Counted from the first letter of the stretch, positions 7,524 through 17,357 are shown. The stretch: 64,000 bases of DNA from Streptacidiphilus sp041262165 (GCF_041262165.1 NZ_JBGCBY010000024.1:62001-126000); one strand, 5' to 3'. Notes: generated from the letters alone by a model not told the origin. Numbers and translations: made by a program.

Positions 7524-9475
7524 CGCGAACTGCCGTGACGCTGGGAGGCGAGCCGCCGCCCGAGCGGGCTGAGGCGCACTTCGGCGGCCTCGGCCGGGCG
7601 TTCGGGAAGGGGTTGGGGTTGGGACTGTGGTTGAGGCCGGGTCTGCGGCTGGCCCCGGGTCGCGGTCGGGGAGGTGAAGCGTCCGCGCAGCAGGGCGAGA
7701 ACGCCGATAGCGGCCGCCGAGACGCCGGCCGTGGTTGCGGCGTCCAGCGTGGTGAGCGCGACCGCCGCCAGCACCGCGCCCGAAGCGCTGCCCGCGCCGA
7801 AGACCACCACAGCGGCGAACCACAGCAGGCCGAGAATCGGATCGAAGGCATTGGGGTCGAACGCCTGCGCGCCCAGTCCCAGCAACCCACCGCCGAGAGC
7901 GGCGAAGGCCGCACCGGCGGTGAAGGCCAGCAGCTTGAGCCGGGGCACGTCCACGCCGGAGGCGTACGCGGCGGGCTCGTGGTCGCGCATCGCCCCCAGC
8001 GCGCGACCGATCCTGCCCTCGTGCAGCGCCCGAACGAGCAGCAGGGCGACGCCGAGCAAGACCAGTTCCACGGCGTAGAAGACGCGGTCGTTGCCCCATG
8101 CACCGGTCCGGTCGAGCCGTAGTCCGCTGGTCAGAACGGGCTGTTGGAAGACGAGCCGGCTCATCGCCGTGCCGACCGCGAAGGTGGTCAGAGCCAGCGT
8201 GAGCCCTCGTCGCCGGATCGCCGGCCAGCCGACCAGCAGCCCGAACGGGGCGGCGACCAGTACGGCCAGGGGCAGCGCCAGCGGCGCGGGCAGGGGCGGC
8301 ACGCCGGGGACCGCGCCGCCGGCGAGGGCCCCGGTCAGCAGCGCGCCGAGACCGGCGTATCCGGCCTGGCCCAGCGAGATCTGGCCGCCGTAGCCGGTGA
8401 CCACGACCAGCGAGAGCAGGACCAGCGCCAGGGCGGGTCCGGGAAGCAGCGACCGCAGGTCGACGCCGCGCAACGCCAGCGGGCCGAGGAGCATGACGGC
8501 GCACGCCGTCAGCAGTACGCGCCGCACCAGCGCGCTGTGAGGTCGGTCGCCCGGCAGCGGCATGGTCTGCGTCGTCGCGGCCGAGGCCAGCCTGCCGGGC
8601 AGCAACGCCGCCGCGACCAGCGCCAGGACGAACAGGTTCGCGCTCACCGCCTGCAGCAACGCCTGGTTCCCGCCCGCGGGGTGAAGCGCCGTGAGTTCGC
8701 TCTGCGCGACGCCCAGGGCCAGCGCGACGACGACGGTGAGCGGCAGGCTGCGGAGTCCGGCCGCGACGGCGACCGCCATGGTCTCCATGACCAGCAGCGG
8801 CAGCCCGTACGGGTCGAGTCGCAGCCCGGGAGCCAGCAGGACGCCGGTCAGACCGGCGGTGAACGCGCCGAAGGCCCAGCCGACCGAGGAGACCTCGTCC
8901 GCGTCCAGCCCCGCGAGCTCGGCGAGGCGGCGGTTGTCGACCACGGCGCGCAGCGTCGTGCCGAAGCGGGTCCAGCGGTTCACGGCGCCCACGCCCGCCG
9001 CGAGGACCAGCACCGTGCCCAGCTCGACAACCGTGTCCAGGGTGACCCGCAGACCACCAGGAGCCACCAGCGGCGTCGCGGGCACCAGTACCGGGGCGTC
9101 GCCGAGCGGGGTCAGACCCCAGAGCAGGGCCGCTCCGCCGACCAGCAGCACGAACACGCCCAGTCCGGCGACCAGCGTCTCGGCCGTCCCGGCGTTGCGA
9201 CGCTGGAGCCGGCGGAAGACCGCGACGTCCATGAGCACACCGAGGCCGGGCGCGAACAGCAGCAGGCAGCAGGCGATGGCCAGGGGGCGTGGCCAGTGCC
9301 ACACCACCACCGTCTCGCGCAGCGCGTAGGCCGTGACCATGGCGACCGCCCCCTGCGCCAGGTTCAGCACCCCGGTGGCGCGATAGCAGACCACCAGGCC
9401 GATACCCGAGAGCGCGGCGGCGCTGCCGACGGCGATCCCGGCGACAGCAAGGTCGAGGGCGAGCGGCGTGGCCAT
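7520..9475 (-). CDS. fused Liv-type permease (LivH-LivM)
   Basis: Inner-membrane channel of the Liv/HAAT importer. 651 residues with two permease domains in one chain: a LivH-like half (about 1-300, with YRATGVLNLAQGAVAM near the N-terminus) and a LivM-like half (about 310-610, with GYGGQISLGQAGYAGLG and the second-half motif around LRDHE-type AMRDHEPAAYASG). Many hydrophobic segments are visible in both halves. A polar Gln/Pro tail closes the protein. ATG at 9475 is followed directly by MATPLALDL. LivH and LivM are usually separate genes; fusions occur in actinomycetes. Operon with livG and livF. Confidence 0.88.
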   Translation of the reverse strand: MATPLALDLAVAGIAVGSAAALSGIGLVVCYRATGVLNLAQGAVAMVTAYALRETVVVWHWPRPLAIACCLLLFAPGLGVLMDVAVFRRLQRRNAGTAETLVAGLGVFVLLVGGAALLWGLTPLGDAPVLVPATPLVAPGGLRVTLDTVVELGTVLVLAAGVGAVNRWTRFGTTLRAVVDNRRLAELAGLDADEVSSVGWAFGAFTAGLTGVLLAPGLRLDPYGLPLLVMETMAVAVAAGLRSLPLTVVVALALGVAQSELTALHPAGGNQALLQAVSANLFVLALVAAALLPGRLASAATTQTMPLPGDRPHSALVRRVLLTACAVMLLGPLALRGVDLRSLLPGPALALVLLSLVVVTGYGGQISLGQAGYAGLGALLTGALAGGAVPGVPPLPAPLALPLAVLVAAPFGLLVGWPAIRRRGLTLALTTFAVGTAMSRLVFQQPVLTSGLRLDRTGAWGNDRVFYAVELVLLGVALLLVRALHEGRIGRALGAMRDHEPAAYASGVDVPRLKLLAFTAGAAFAALGGGLLGLGAQAFDPNAFDPILGLLWFAAVVVFGAGSASGAVLAAVALTTLDAATTAGVSAAAIGVLALLRGRFTSPTATRGQPQTRPQPQSQPQPLPERPAEAAEVRLSPLGRRLASQRHGSSR

Positions 9476-9479
9476 GCGC

Positions 9480-10121
9480 TCAGACCTCCGGAGGGTCGCA
9501 CAGCGGGCAGGGGCGCAGTCCGCGTGCCGTCGCCGTGGCGGGCGCCACCTCCTCCGCGTCCGTGCGGCCCTGGACCAGGAGGCAGCCGGCCCGGTGGTAC
9601 ATGCCGCCGCCAGGGATGGTGAGCAGCGCTTCCCGGGACGGCACGGAGCTCCTTCCCCCGGAGCCGATTCCCCTGGTTTCCCCAAAGGCCCCGGTTCCCC
9701 CCGTTCCCCCGGTTCCCTCCGTTCCCCCGGCGGCCCCGGGGGCCCCGGAGACCGTTCCTTCCGCGGCGGTCGGCTGCCGGGCGGCCTGCGCCTCGTCCGT
9801 CTCCGTCAGCAACTGGTACAGCACCGCGATCTGGCGCTGCATCCGCTCCTGTTCGGGGTTCGGCTCCGCAGTGCCGCGGCGCGCCGCGAGGAGCACGAGC
9901 CCGCCGACGAGCAGAGCCGTCCCGGGGGCGGTGGCCGACGCGAGGTAGGGGATCTGGCGGGCGCTGTAGCGCTCCCCGGAGACGCCGTACCAACCGAGCG
10001 CGCAGAGCAGCGCCCCGGTCGCGAAACAGATCCACCCAAGATGCGTCCGAAGTGCCCGCAGAGTAGCGTCCGCCCTGGTCATCCTGCCTGCCCCGGTCCT
10101 GGAGTCGCGTGGACCCGTCAT
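9480..10121 (-). CDS. membrane protein with C-terminal His/Cys motif, first gene of the liv operon
   Basis: 213 residues. Two hydrophobic segments near the N-terminus (WICFATGALLCALGWYG and TALLVGGLVLLAA), a predicted cytoplasmic helix (PEQERMQRQIAVLYQLL), a long Gly/Thr-rich low-complexity linker encoded by repeats at 9655-9750, and a terminal MYHRAGCLL...LRPCPLC motif that looks like a small His/Cys metal site. ATG at 10121 follows GGGGAG at five bases. The stop is four bases before the fused permease start, so it is part of the transport operon. Its role is unknown; a partner or regulator of the transporter is the simplest guess. Confidence 0.65.
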   Translation of the reverse strand: MTGPRDSRTGAGRMTRADATLRALRTHLGWICFATGALLCALGWYGVSGERYSARQIPYLASATAPGTALLVGGLVLLAARRGTAEPNPEQERMQRQIAVLYQLLTETDEAQAARQPTAAEGTVSGAPGAAGGTEGTGGTGGTGAFGETRGIGSGGRSSVPSREALLTIPGGGMYHRAGCLLVQGRTDAEEVAPATATARGLRPCPLCDPPEV

Positions 10122-10290
10122 CGTCTCCCCTGTAGAATGGCCCTTCGGGCCAGCTTCTGCGGACGGTTACGTTCCTTCATCGATTTCGCCGACACGTGCA
10201 GCGACGGGACCACGACGACGGGTAGCCGTTAGCGTGGAAGATAGCTGATGATGAGTCAGATGGGATACCGAGTCGGGCGGTGTTGGTTCC

Positions 10291-10890
10291 ATGGTCAACG
10301 GTTCCGCAAGCGGTCACAGGTACGTCCCCTATGTAGGCCTCGGCGCTGCCGTCCTGCTTCTGGCAACGGCGTGCAGTAGCAGCAGTACCACGGCCTCACC
10401 CAGCAGTGCCGCCACGACGCCGACCGCGGCCGCGAGCAGTGCTGCTCCGACCAGCGCCGCTCCGAGCAGCGCCGCCCCGCAGCCGTGCAGCAGCACCAGT
10501 ACCCCGACGATCACCGGCACCGGACCGGCGGACACCGCGTCGGCCGGCGCCCAGGTGGCCACGAACTTCCAGAAGTTCTTCGACCCCGCGACCCCGGCGA
10601 CCACCAAGATCAGCCTGCTGCAGAACGGCGCTGCCTTCGGCGCCGTTCTGCAGGGTTTCGCCAGCAACCCATTGGCGACCAAGGCCACCGTGACGGTTGT
10701 GTCGGTCGGCTTCACCAGCGCCACCACGGCCGACGTCACCTTCAACCTCTGTGAGAGCGGAGCGCCCGTGCTGCCGAACTCGGCCGGCAAGTCCGTGTAC
10801 GAGTCCGGCACCTGGAAGGTCGCCGACACCACGCTGTGCACCCTGGTCAAGCTGAACAGCGGTGGGGCGCCCGTGCCCGGCTGCGCCTGA
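10291..10890 (+). CDS. putative lipoprotein, low-complexity N-terminus
   Basis: 199 residues: hydrophobic signal with a lipobox-like LLATAC, then about 40 residues of Ser/Ala/Thr/Pro spacer, then a domain of about 130 residues (ATNFQKFFDP ... GTWKVADTTLC) with an NTF2-like look such as that of Mce-associated or lipoprotein DUFs. Extracytoplasmic and lipid-anchored if the lipobox is used. It lies 18 bases upstream of the substrate-binding lipoprotein gene in the same direction, so the two are probably co-transcribed and divergent from the liv operon. Function unknown. Confidence 0.72.
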   Translation: MVNGSASGHRYVPYVGLGAAVLLLATACSSSSTTASPSSAATTPTAAASSAAPTSAAPSSAAPQPCSSTSTPTITGTGPADTASAGAQVATNFQKFFDPATPATTKISLLQNGAAFGAVLQGFASNPLATKATVTVVSVGFTSATTADVTFNLCESGAPVLPNSAGKSVYESGTWKVADTTLCTLVKLNSGGAPVPGCA

Positions 10891-10908
10891 CCCGGGCTGA
10901 GACGCGAG

Positions 10909-12279
10909 GTGCCACTCAGGGTGCGTCCGTTCCGTGTGCGTCCGCTCCCGGCATGGGCCGCCCTGCCGGGAGTATCGGTCGCGCTGGCCCTGCTGCTGGC
11001 AGCCGTGCCGCTGACCGCGTGCGGTAGTCGGCTGCCACTGCGGGACTTCGCCTCACCGAGCAGCGCCCCCGTCACGGCCACCGCACCGGCCGCGGCACCG
11101 CCCATCACGATCGGCATCGTCACCTCGGTGACCAGCATCCTGGGCACCGAGACTTTCAGCGGGCCGCTGTACGGCGCACAGGCGTTCTTCCACGCCCTGA
11201 ACGACTCCGGCGGCCTCAACGGACGCCAGATCAAGGTCGTGACCTGTGACGACAGCGGAAGCGGAAGCGGCAACCAGGCCTGCGTCCACAAGCTCATCGA
11301 CCACGACCACGTCGTCGCGCTGGTGGCCACCAGCGCCCTCGACTACGCGGGCGCGCCGTACGTCAGCGCCCAGGGTGTGCCCGACATCGGCGGCGAGCCC
11401 ATCGGCAACGCCTACGACCTCTACCCGCACCTGTACGGGATCAACGGCAGCTCCGAGCCGCGCAACGGGAAGGCCGTCGGCTGGAATGGCACGGAGTACC
11501 AGACCACCGAGGTCTACCGGTACTTCAAGCAGAAAGTCGGGTTGCACACGGCCGCCGTGGTCTCCTACAACCAGGCCGACTCTGCGCGCTATGCCGCTCA
11601 GCTGACCCAGGGCCTCAAGGCCGAGGGCTACCAGGTGCTGAGCGAGACTGTCGACTTCGCCCTGCCCAACTTCGCCGCCGTGGCCGCCGGGATGAAGGCC
11701 GACGGCACGCAGGTGCTGCTGGACGCCATGGACACCCGAGGGAACGTCGCCCTATGCCAGGCGATGGCGGCGGCGGGGGTCTCGGTGGCGGCGAAGGTGA
11801 CGAACGTCCAGAACTGGTCCGCCCAGGCGGGTACCGACTACAGCAGCGTCCCCGGCTGCCTCAACGCACTCTGGGTCACGGCCAACAGCCGCTCCTACGA
11901 GGACGTCCACTACCCGGCGGTGGCCGCGTTCCGGGCGGCGATGCGTCGCTACTTCCCAGCCAGGGAAGGGAAGCTGTCGCAGTGGGAGCTGGAGGGATGG
12001 GCAGCAGCGCAGTGGTTCACCGACGCGGCCGGCTCCTGCGGCGCACAGGTGTACGGAGGGGCGGGCCGCGACTGCCTGGACCGCTTCATGCAGCGCACGC
12101 AGCCCTACGACGCGCACGGGCTGCTCATCCCGACCGACTTCGTCCCGCGCCCCGCGCCGACCGGACTGCAGCATGCCTGCCTGGACGTCGCCCGCTGGCA
12201 GGGTGGCGGCTGGGTCACCCAGGTGGCCGACATGGACACCAACTGCTTCCTGGTGCCGGCCCTGCCCTTCCGCCCCTGA
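10909..12279 (+). CDS. branched-chain amino acid-type ABC transporter substrate-binding lipoprotein
   Basis: 456 residues. Signal sequence with canonical lipobox LTACG, a short Ala/Pro spacer, then a type I periplasmic-binding fold: ITIGIVTSVTS, ALNDSGGLNGRQIKVVTCDD, YFKQKVGLHTAAVVSYNQADS and VLLDAMDTRGN follow the Leu/Ile/Val-binding protein layout. It is the expected ligand receptor for the divergently encoded LivF/LivG/permease set; the ligand cannot be predicted. GTG 10909 follows a purine stretch (GAGACGCGAG); the Arg-rich start before the hydrophobic core fits a twin-basic or Sec signal. Confidence 0.85.
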   Translation: MPLRVRPFRVRPLPAWAALPGVSVALALLLAAVPLTACGSRLPLRDFASPSSAPVTATAPAAAPPITIGIVTSVTSILGTETFSGPLYGAQAFFHALNDSGGLNGRQIKVVTCDDSGSGSGNQACVHKLIDHDHVVALVATSALDYAGAPYVSAQGVPDIGGEPIGNAYDLYPHLYGINGSSEPRNGKAVGWNGTEYQTTEVYRYFKQKVGLHTAAVVSYNQADSARYAAQLTQGLKAEGYQVLSETVDFALPNFAAVAAGMKADGTQVLLDAMDTRGNVALCQAMAAAGVSVAAKVTNVQNWSAQAGTDYSSVPGCLNALWVTANSRSYEDVHYPAVAAFRAAMRRYFPAREGKLSQWELEGWAAAQWFTDAAGSCGAQVYGGAGRDCLDRFMQRTQPYDAHGLLIPTDFVPRPAPTGLQHACLDVARWQGGGWVTQVADMDTNCFLVPALPFRP

Positions 12280-12347
12280 CTCGGGTCGGCCAGGTCAGCT
12301 CGTCCCAGCCGCCGCGCTCAGCCCCACGCCCTGCCCCTCTCCACTAC

Positions 12348-12458
12348 CGCTCCGCGCCTCCGCCGATGCCTCCGCCCGCGCCTCCGCTCCGCGCCTCCGC
12401 CGATGCCTCCGCCCGCGCCTCGCCGATGCCTCCGCCGATGCTTCCACCGATGCCTCCA
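12348..12458. repeat. GC-rich tandem repeat
   Basis: Two near-identical copies of a unit of about 35 bases (beginning CGCTCCGCGCCTCCGCCGAT) are followed by several shorter variants of CCGATGCCTCCGC. It lies between the convergent substrate-binding protein and membrane-protein genes; no coding role is supported. Confidence 0.65.
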
Positions 12459-12466
12459 TCCCGCGG

Positions 12467-14428
12467 CTACCGTCCCTGAGCCGCACCCGCGGTGGTCCGC
12501 GCCGGCGCCTTCTTGACCACGGTCCCCGGCTTCGGCGCGGGCGTCGGCTCCGGCCCGATCCCGATCAGCGCCGAGGACAGGCTCATCGGCTCGGGGGTGA
12601 CCGCGCGCAGCAGGAACCGGCCCCGGACACCGGGGCCGCCGACTGCTCCGTACGGCGCCCGCAGCACATAGTCGGCGCTGGCGTGCGGGCCAAGAACGGC
12701 AGGCCCGACCAGCACCGTCCAGTAGTCGGAGATGGTGGCCCCCGTGCTGGTGGCGAAGTGAGGCCTGAGCGTGCTGCCCGTCCTGTTGCTCACGGCGACC
12801 CGCAGCTGGCGCACGTCGTTCGACAGTGCCTGGACGCCGCTGCCCGATGAGCCTGCGATCGCGGTGACCCGCATCGCCAGCGGCGGCGGCGTCAGCACCG
12901 CGCCGACCAGGTACGCGACGGTGGGCGCGAGCAGCAGCGGCACCAGCAGTGCCCGCGTCAGCCGGCTCCTCAGCAGGAGCGGGCGTGGATGCCAGGCCCG
13001 CTCGAAGTCGCTGGCGCTCACCGTCGCCGCGGCAAGCACCCACAGCGGCACGGTCAGGTCGAAGTAGTCCTCCTGGGAACGCGCCGACAGGTAGAAGACC
13101 AGCCAGGGCATCACCGTGACGGCCAGTCCGAGCCGGCGCGGGAACACCACCAGCAGCACCAGCATGGCCATGCCGAGCAGCAGACCGGCCTCGCTGTAGA
13201 GGTGGATGTCACCGCTGCCACTGCGGAAGTAGTACGAGATGCCCACGAGTCCCTGGCCACTGGGGATCGCCTTCTGGAACAGCGGTGTGAAGACCCCGTG
13301 CAGCCAGGCCGAGGGCCCCTGCACCATGAACGGCAGATTGATCGCCAGAGCCACGCCGGCCACGATCGCGACGTAGCGGCCCACCACCTTGGCGGCCTCA
13401 CGCGCGGGCATCTCTCCGCGCCGGATCATGAAGAGACCGACCACCAGGAAAGGTGCCAGGAACCAGGTGAGTTGGTGCAGGCAGGCGGCGATCCCCAGGC
13501 AGACCGCCCGCGCCACACCACTGCGGCCGAGCCGTCCGCCACTCCCGGTGCGCTGCCAGTACGCGACGGCGACCATCAGGAAGGGCAGTTCCATGCAGCC
13601 GGGGTAACCCATCTGCGCGTAGCTGGGCAGCCACCCGAAGCCGTAGCAGACGATCACTGACACCGCCCGCCAGGGTGCCGGCAGCAGCAGGAACATCACC
13701 ACGGAGGCGATCAGCAGCATCGCGGTCGCAGCCAGCCCGGCCGGTGGATGGCTGAGATGCAGGCCCATCGGGAGGGCGGTGAACACCGGTCCGAGCGGTG
13801 GGTAGTCAAGGCCGGTCGCCGCGCCGCCGTCCATCAGCGGGGTGGTGCCGACATGGAACATGTGGAAGATCTGCGGCCACTGCGTTCCGTAGATGTGGCC
13901 GCCGTGCAGCAGCGTACGGGCCGCCATGTCCACCAGGGAGCCCTCGTCGGTGCCGTAGTAGACGTGGGTGCTGGGGCTGGTGGTGTTCGGATGGGCGGCG
14001 GTGACCGTGAAGAAACGATTCACGCATTCCAGCGCCGCGACCAGCAGTACCCCGGCGTCGACCAGGATCATCGCGCGGCGGGTCCGTACGGACAGCGCGA
14101 GCACGCCGAGGACGAGAATGGCGCCGAAGTAGAGGATCACCGCGAACGCGTGCGTGTGCTGGTTGATGACCGTGCGGTTCCACACGTCCCGGGCGCCGAT
14201 CAGCATGCTGGAGCAGGCCAGCACCGTGAGCATCCGGTTGACCTGCTCGGGCGGACGCCGAAGTCCCCGCCGCGCCGCGCCGCCCAGAACGGGCGGGCGG
14301 AGGGCGCGCAGGACACGGAGACCGCGGCGCAGACGCGGCAGCGGCCGTCGGGGGGCCGCGGAGCCGTCGGGGCCTTCCGGGCCGTCGGGGGCTGCGCCTG
14401 CCGAGGTCGTGGGGGAGACAAGGGGCAC
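12467..14428 (-). CDS. large polytopic membrane protein, possible GT-C-like
   Basis: 653 residues with about ten or more hydrophobic segments across residues 65-520, short polar loops, and a C-terminal extracytoplasmic region of about 150 residues (SNDVRQLRVAVSNRTGS ...). Loops carry HGGHIYGTQWPQIFH and GLDYPPLGPVF; an acidic/aromatic loop after the first helices is reminiscent of GT-C glycosyltransferases that use polyprenyl-phosphate sugars, but I see no decisive motif. GTG 14428 gives a Pro/Arg-rich cytoplasmic N-terminus; a later start is possible. It stands alone on the minus strand. Confidence 0.65.
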   Translation of the reverse strand: MPLVSPTTSAGAAPDGPEGPDGSAAPRRPLPRLRRGLRVLRALRPPVLGGAARRGLRRPPEQVNRMLTVLACSSMLIGARDVWNRTVINQHTHAFAVILYFGAILVLGVLALSVRTRRAMILVDAGVLLVAALECVNRFFTVTAAHPNTTSPSTHVYYGTDEGSLVDMAARTLLHGGHIYGTQWPQIFHMFHVGTTPLMDGGAATGLDYPPLGPVFTALPMGLHLSHPPAGLAATAMLLIASVVMFLLLPAPWRAVSVIVCYGFGWLPSYAQMGYPGCMELPFLMVAVAYWQRTGSGGRLGRSGVARAVCLGIAACLHQLTWFLAPFLVVGLFMIRRGEMPAREAAKVVGRYVAIVAGVALAINLPFMVQGPSAWLHGVFTPLFQKAIPSGQGLVGISYYFRSGSGDIHLYSEAGLLLGMAMLVLLVVFPRRLGLAVTVMPWLVFYLSARSQEDYFDLTVPLWVLAAATVSASDFERAWHPRPLLLRSRLTRALLVPLLLAPTVAYLVGAVLTPPPLAMRVTAIAGSSGSGVQALSNDVRQLRVAVSNRTGSTLRPHFATSTGATISDYWTVLVGPAVLGPHASADYVLRAPYGAVGGPGVRGRFLLRAVTPEPMSLSSALIGIGPEPTPAPKPGTVVKKAPARTTAGAAQGR

Positions 14429-14684
14429 GCGCGCATCCTGGCACGAGGAACGGCACGTCAGAGGCTTGCCGACACGTCTTCACCAGCCCTTCGCGGCCGC
14501 TTGACCAGCAAGAATGCCGGGAGACATGCTCGGTCCAGGAATCACCCGGACGAGCGGCGCGCTTACGCCACCGCGCGCCCCGCCGGTCGGGGACAGCCGC
14601 ATGCCGGCGCAGGGTGGACGCGCGCCGGGCGCGCGGCGGGGAGAATGGCATCCGAGAGCGCACAACCGAGAGGACGTACTTCCT

Positions 14685-15545
14685 ATGGGCAACCCCGTGG
14701 ACCAGCTGGTCGACCTGCTCGACCTGGAGCAGATCGAGGTCAACATCTTCCGGGGGCGCAGCCCGGAGGAGTCACTGCAGCGGGTCTTCGGCGGACAGGT
14801 CGCGGGGCAGGCGCTGATCGCCGCGGGACGCACCGTGGCCCCGGACCGGCCGGTCCACTCCCTGCACGCGTACTTCCTGCGCCCGGGCATCCCCGGCGTG
14901 CCGATCGTCTACCAGGTCGACCGGATCCGCGACGGTAGATCGTTCACCACCCGCCGCGTCCTCGGGGTGCAGCAGGGCCGGACGATCTTCGCGCTCACGG
15001 CGGACTTCCATCTGCCCGAGGAGTCGCCGTTCAGTCACCAGACGCCCATGCCGTCGGTGCCCGACCCGGAGACGCTGCCGACCGCACTGGAGGAGGTGGG
15101 CTCGGTCCTCGGTGAGCTGCCGCCGTTCATCAGCCGCCGCCAGCCATTCGACCTGCGCTACGTGGAGCGGCTCCGCTGGAACAAGGACGAACTGGACGGC
15201 GTCGAGCCGCGCAGCGCGGTCTGGCTTCGTACCAACGGCGAGCTGGGGGACGACCCGCTCGTCCACGCCTGCGCGGTGACCTACGCGAGTGACATGACAC
15301 TGCTGGACTCGGTTCGGATCCCGGTCGAGCCGCTGTGGGGGAAACGTCACTTCGACATGGCGTCGCTGGACCACGCGATGTGGTTCCACCGGCCGTTCCG
15401 GGCCGACGACTGGCTGCTCTACCAGCAGGAGTCGCCGGTGGCCGTAGGCGGGCGGGGGCTGGCCCACGGGCAGCTGTTCGACCGGCAGGGACAACTCGTG
15501 GTGTCGGTGATGCAGGAGGGGCTGTTCCGGCGCATCGCCGACTGA
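14685..15545 (+). CDS. tesB: acyl-CoA thioesterase II (TesB family)
   Basis: Hydrolyses acyl-CoA to free acid and CoA. 286 residues, the usual length for the double hot-dog TesB family. Family motifs are clear: EESLQRVFGGQVAGQALIAA, VHSLHAYFLRPG, DGRSFTTRRV, and in the second hot-dog SLDHAMWFHRPF and AVGGRGLAHGQLF. The catalytic Asp/Thr/Gln set lies in the second domain (LDHAMWFHR). ATG at 14685 follows GAGAGGA with good spacing; in-frame upstream codons do not look coding. Stand-alone gene, possibly co-transcribed with the MFS gene 126 bases downstream. Confidence 0.93.
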   Translation: MGNPVDQLVDLLDLEQIEVNIFRGRSPEESLQRVFGGQVAGQALIAAGRTVAPDRPVHSLHAYFLRPGIPGVPIVYQVDRIRDGRSFTTRRVLGVQQGRTIFALTADFHLPEESPFSHQTPMPSVPDPETLPTALEEVGSVLGELPPFISRRQPFDLRYVERLRWNKDELDGVEPRSAVWLRTNGELGDDPLVHACAVTYASDMTLLDSVRIPVEPLWGKRHFDMASLDHAMWFHRPFRADDWLLYQQESPVAVGGRGLAHGQLFDRQGQLVVSVMQEGLFRRIAD

Positions 15546-15671
15546 GGCCCGCCGACCCCGCCGCCCCTCGCGCGCCCTCCCCGCCCTCCCCCGGACGGGG
15601 TGCCCGCGCGCCCGCCCCGCCCCACCCCGCCCCGGACGGGGTGCCCGAGAGCGCGCGGGAGAGGATGTCAC

Positions 15672-17144
15672 GTGCCCAAAGACCAACTCTCGCCCGCTCC
15701 CGTCCCCGGCATAGCAGGTATTCCCGACGTACCGGTCGGTTCCTCCGGCTCGGCCGACCCCGCGACGACCACCGCCACCCCCACCGCCGCGAGCACCTCC
15801 ACCGCGACCCACGTTGCGACCGCCGCCACCACCCAGGGCCGCCCCCCTCTCCCTCGCCTCCGCCGCCTCGCCCGCGGCGCGCTCGCCGACGTCACGCCGC
15901 TCCGGACCAGCCCGCACTTCCGTCGGCTGTGGTTTGGCCAGAGCGTGTCGTCCATCGGGCAGCAGATGACGGCCCTGGCGATCACGGTCCAGGTGTACGC
16001 GCTCACCGGATCGGCCTTCGCGACCGGCTTGGTAGGGCTGTGCTCGCTGGTACCGCTGGTCGCGTTCGGCCTGTACGGCGGGGCGATCGCCGACACTATG
16101 GACCGCCGCAAGCTGGGCCTGTTCGGTGCGTCCGGGCTGGCCGTGCTGTCCGCGGGGCTCGCCGTGCAGGCGCTGCTCGGCGTACGGCAGGTGGGCGTCC
16201 TGTACGCGGCGGTGGCCCTGCAGGCGGTGTGCTTCGCGCTGAACGCGCCCGCGCGGGCATCCATGGTGCCGAGACTCGTCCCCGCCGAACAGTTGCCGGC
16301 AGCGAACGCGCTGTCGACGGTCAGCATGAACCTCGGCATGACGGTCGGGCCGATGCTGGGCGGGCTGCTGATCGGCATTTGGAGCTTTCAGGCGGCCTAC
16401 CTGGTCGACGCGTTGGCGTTCAGCGCCTCGCTCTACGCGATGTGGCGGCTGCCGTCCATGCGACCGCAGCGCACCGGCGCAGCCTCCCCCGACTCCTCCG
16501 CGTATGCATCCTCCCCGTCCGGCCCCGCCGCGCGCCCCTCCGTCCTGGACGGGCTGCGCTTCCTCCGTGACCGGCCCAACCTGCGGGTGAGCTTCATGGC
16601 CGACCTCGCCGCCATGGTCTTCGGCATGCCCCGCGCCCTGTTCCCGGCGCTGGCGCTCGTCCTCTATCACGGCGACGCGCGCACCGTCGGCCTGCTCGCC
16701 GCCGCCCCGGCGGTCGGGGCGCTGCTCGGAGCACTCTTCTCCGGCTGGGTGAGCCGAGTGCACCGGCACGGACTTGCGGTGATCTGCGCTGTCCTGGCGT
16801 GGGGACTGTCCATCGCCGGGTTCGGTCTGGCCCGCCAGCTGTGGCTGGGGCTGCTCCTGCTCGCCATGGCCGGTGCCGCGGACACCATCAGCATGATCTT
16901 CCGCAACACGATCATGCAGACAGCCGCACCGGACGACATGCGAGGGCGACTCCAGGGCGTGTTCATCGTCGTGGTGGCCGGCGGCCCCCGGCTCGGCGAC
17001 TTCGAATCGGGCACCGTCGCCCAGTTGACCACGCCGACCGTCTCCGCCGTCAGCGGCGGCCTCGCCTGCGTCGCCGCGATCCTCCTCCTCGCCGTCCGCC
17101 ACCCCGGCTTCACCCGCTACGACGCCCGCCGCCCGACGCCCTGA
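15672..17144 (+). CDS. MFS transporter (EntS/MFS_3-like exporter)
   Basis: 490 residues. A Thr/Ala/Pro-rich cytoplasmic N-terminus of about 70 residues precedes twelve predicted membrane spans. TSPHFRRLWFGQSVSSIGQQM and the loop GGAIADTMDRRKLG (an MFS motif A variant, GxxxDRxxR) place it with the MFS_3/EntS-like exporters. GTG at 15672 follows GAGAGGA. Substrate unknown; relatives export siderophores or drugs. The last gene before the tRNA-Pro. Confidence 0.86.
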   Translation: MPKDQLSPAPVPGIAGIPDVPVGSSGSADPATTTATPTAASTSTATHVATAATTQGRPPLPRLRRLARGALADVTPLRTSPHFRRLWFGQSVSSIGQQMTALAITVQVYALTGSAFATGLVGLCSLVPLVAFGLYGGAIADTMDRRKLGLFGASGLAVLSAGLAVQALLGVRQVGVLYAAVALQAVCFALNAPARASMVPRLVPAEQLPAANALSTVSMNLGMTVGPMLGGLLIGIWSFQAAYLVDALAFSASLYAMWRLPSMRPQRTGAASPDSSAYASSPSGPAARPSVLDGLRFLRDRPNLRVSFMADLAAMVFGMPRALFPALALVLYHGDARTVGLLAAAPAVGALLGALFSGWVSRVHRHGLAVICAVLAWGLSIAGFGLARQLWLGLLLLAMAGAADTISMIFRNTIMQTAAPDDMRGRLQGVFIVVVAGGPRLGDFESGTVAQLTTPTVSAVSGGLACVAAILLLAVRHPGFTRYDARRPTP

Positions 17145-17258
17145 CCAGCCATTCCGCCGCACAAAACCTGGGCGCGAGCACGCCCCGCCGTACTGTATTG
17201 TTCTTCCTGTGCCCGGGCGACCGAGCACAGGCCGCAAAGCCGCAAGGCAGCGCAGCCT

Positions 17259-17332
17259 CGGGACGTGGCGCAGCTTGGTAGCGCACCTGACTGGGGGTCA
17301 GGGGGTCGCAGGTTCAAATCCTGTCGTCCCGA
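17259..17332 (+). tRNA. tRNA-Pro (anticodon GGG)
   Basis: A complete 74-base cloverleaf: acceptor arms CGGGACG/CGTCCCG with discriminator A, D stem GCGC/GCGC, anticodon stem CCTGA/TCAGG with loop CTGGGGG (anticodon GGG), five-base variable loop and T arm GCAGG-TTCAAAT-CCTGT. CCA is not encoded. The 3' half of tRNA-Pro genes is a common attachment site for actinomycete integrative elements, and an accessory region begins directly behind it. Confidence 0.93.
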
Positions 17333-17357
17333 CTCGGACGTACGTCCATAGTCGCAG

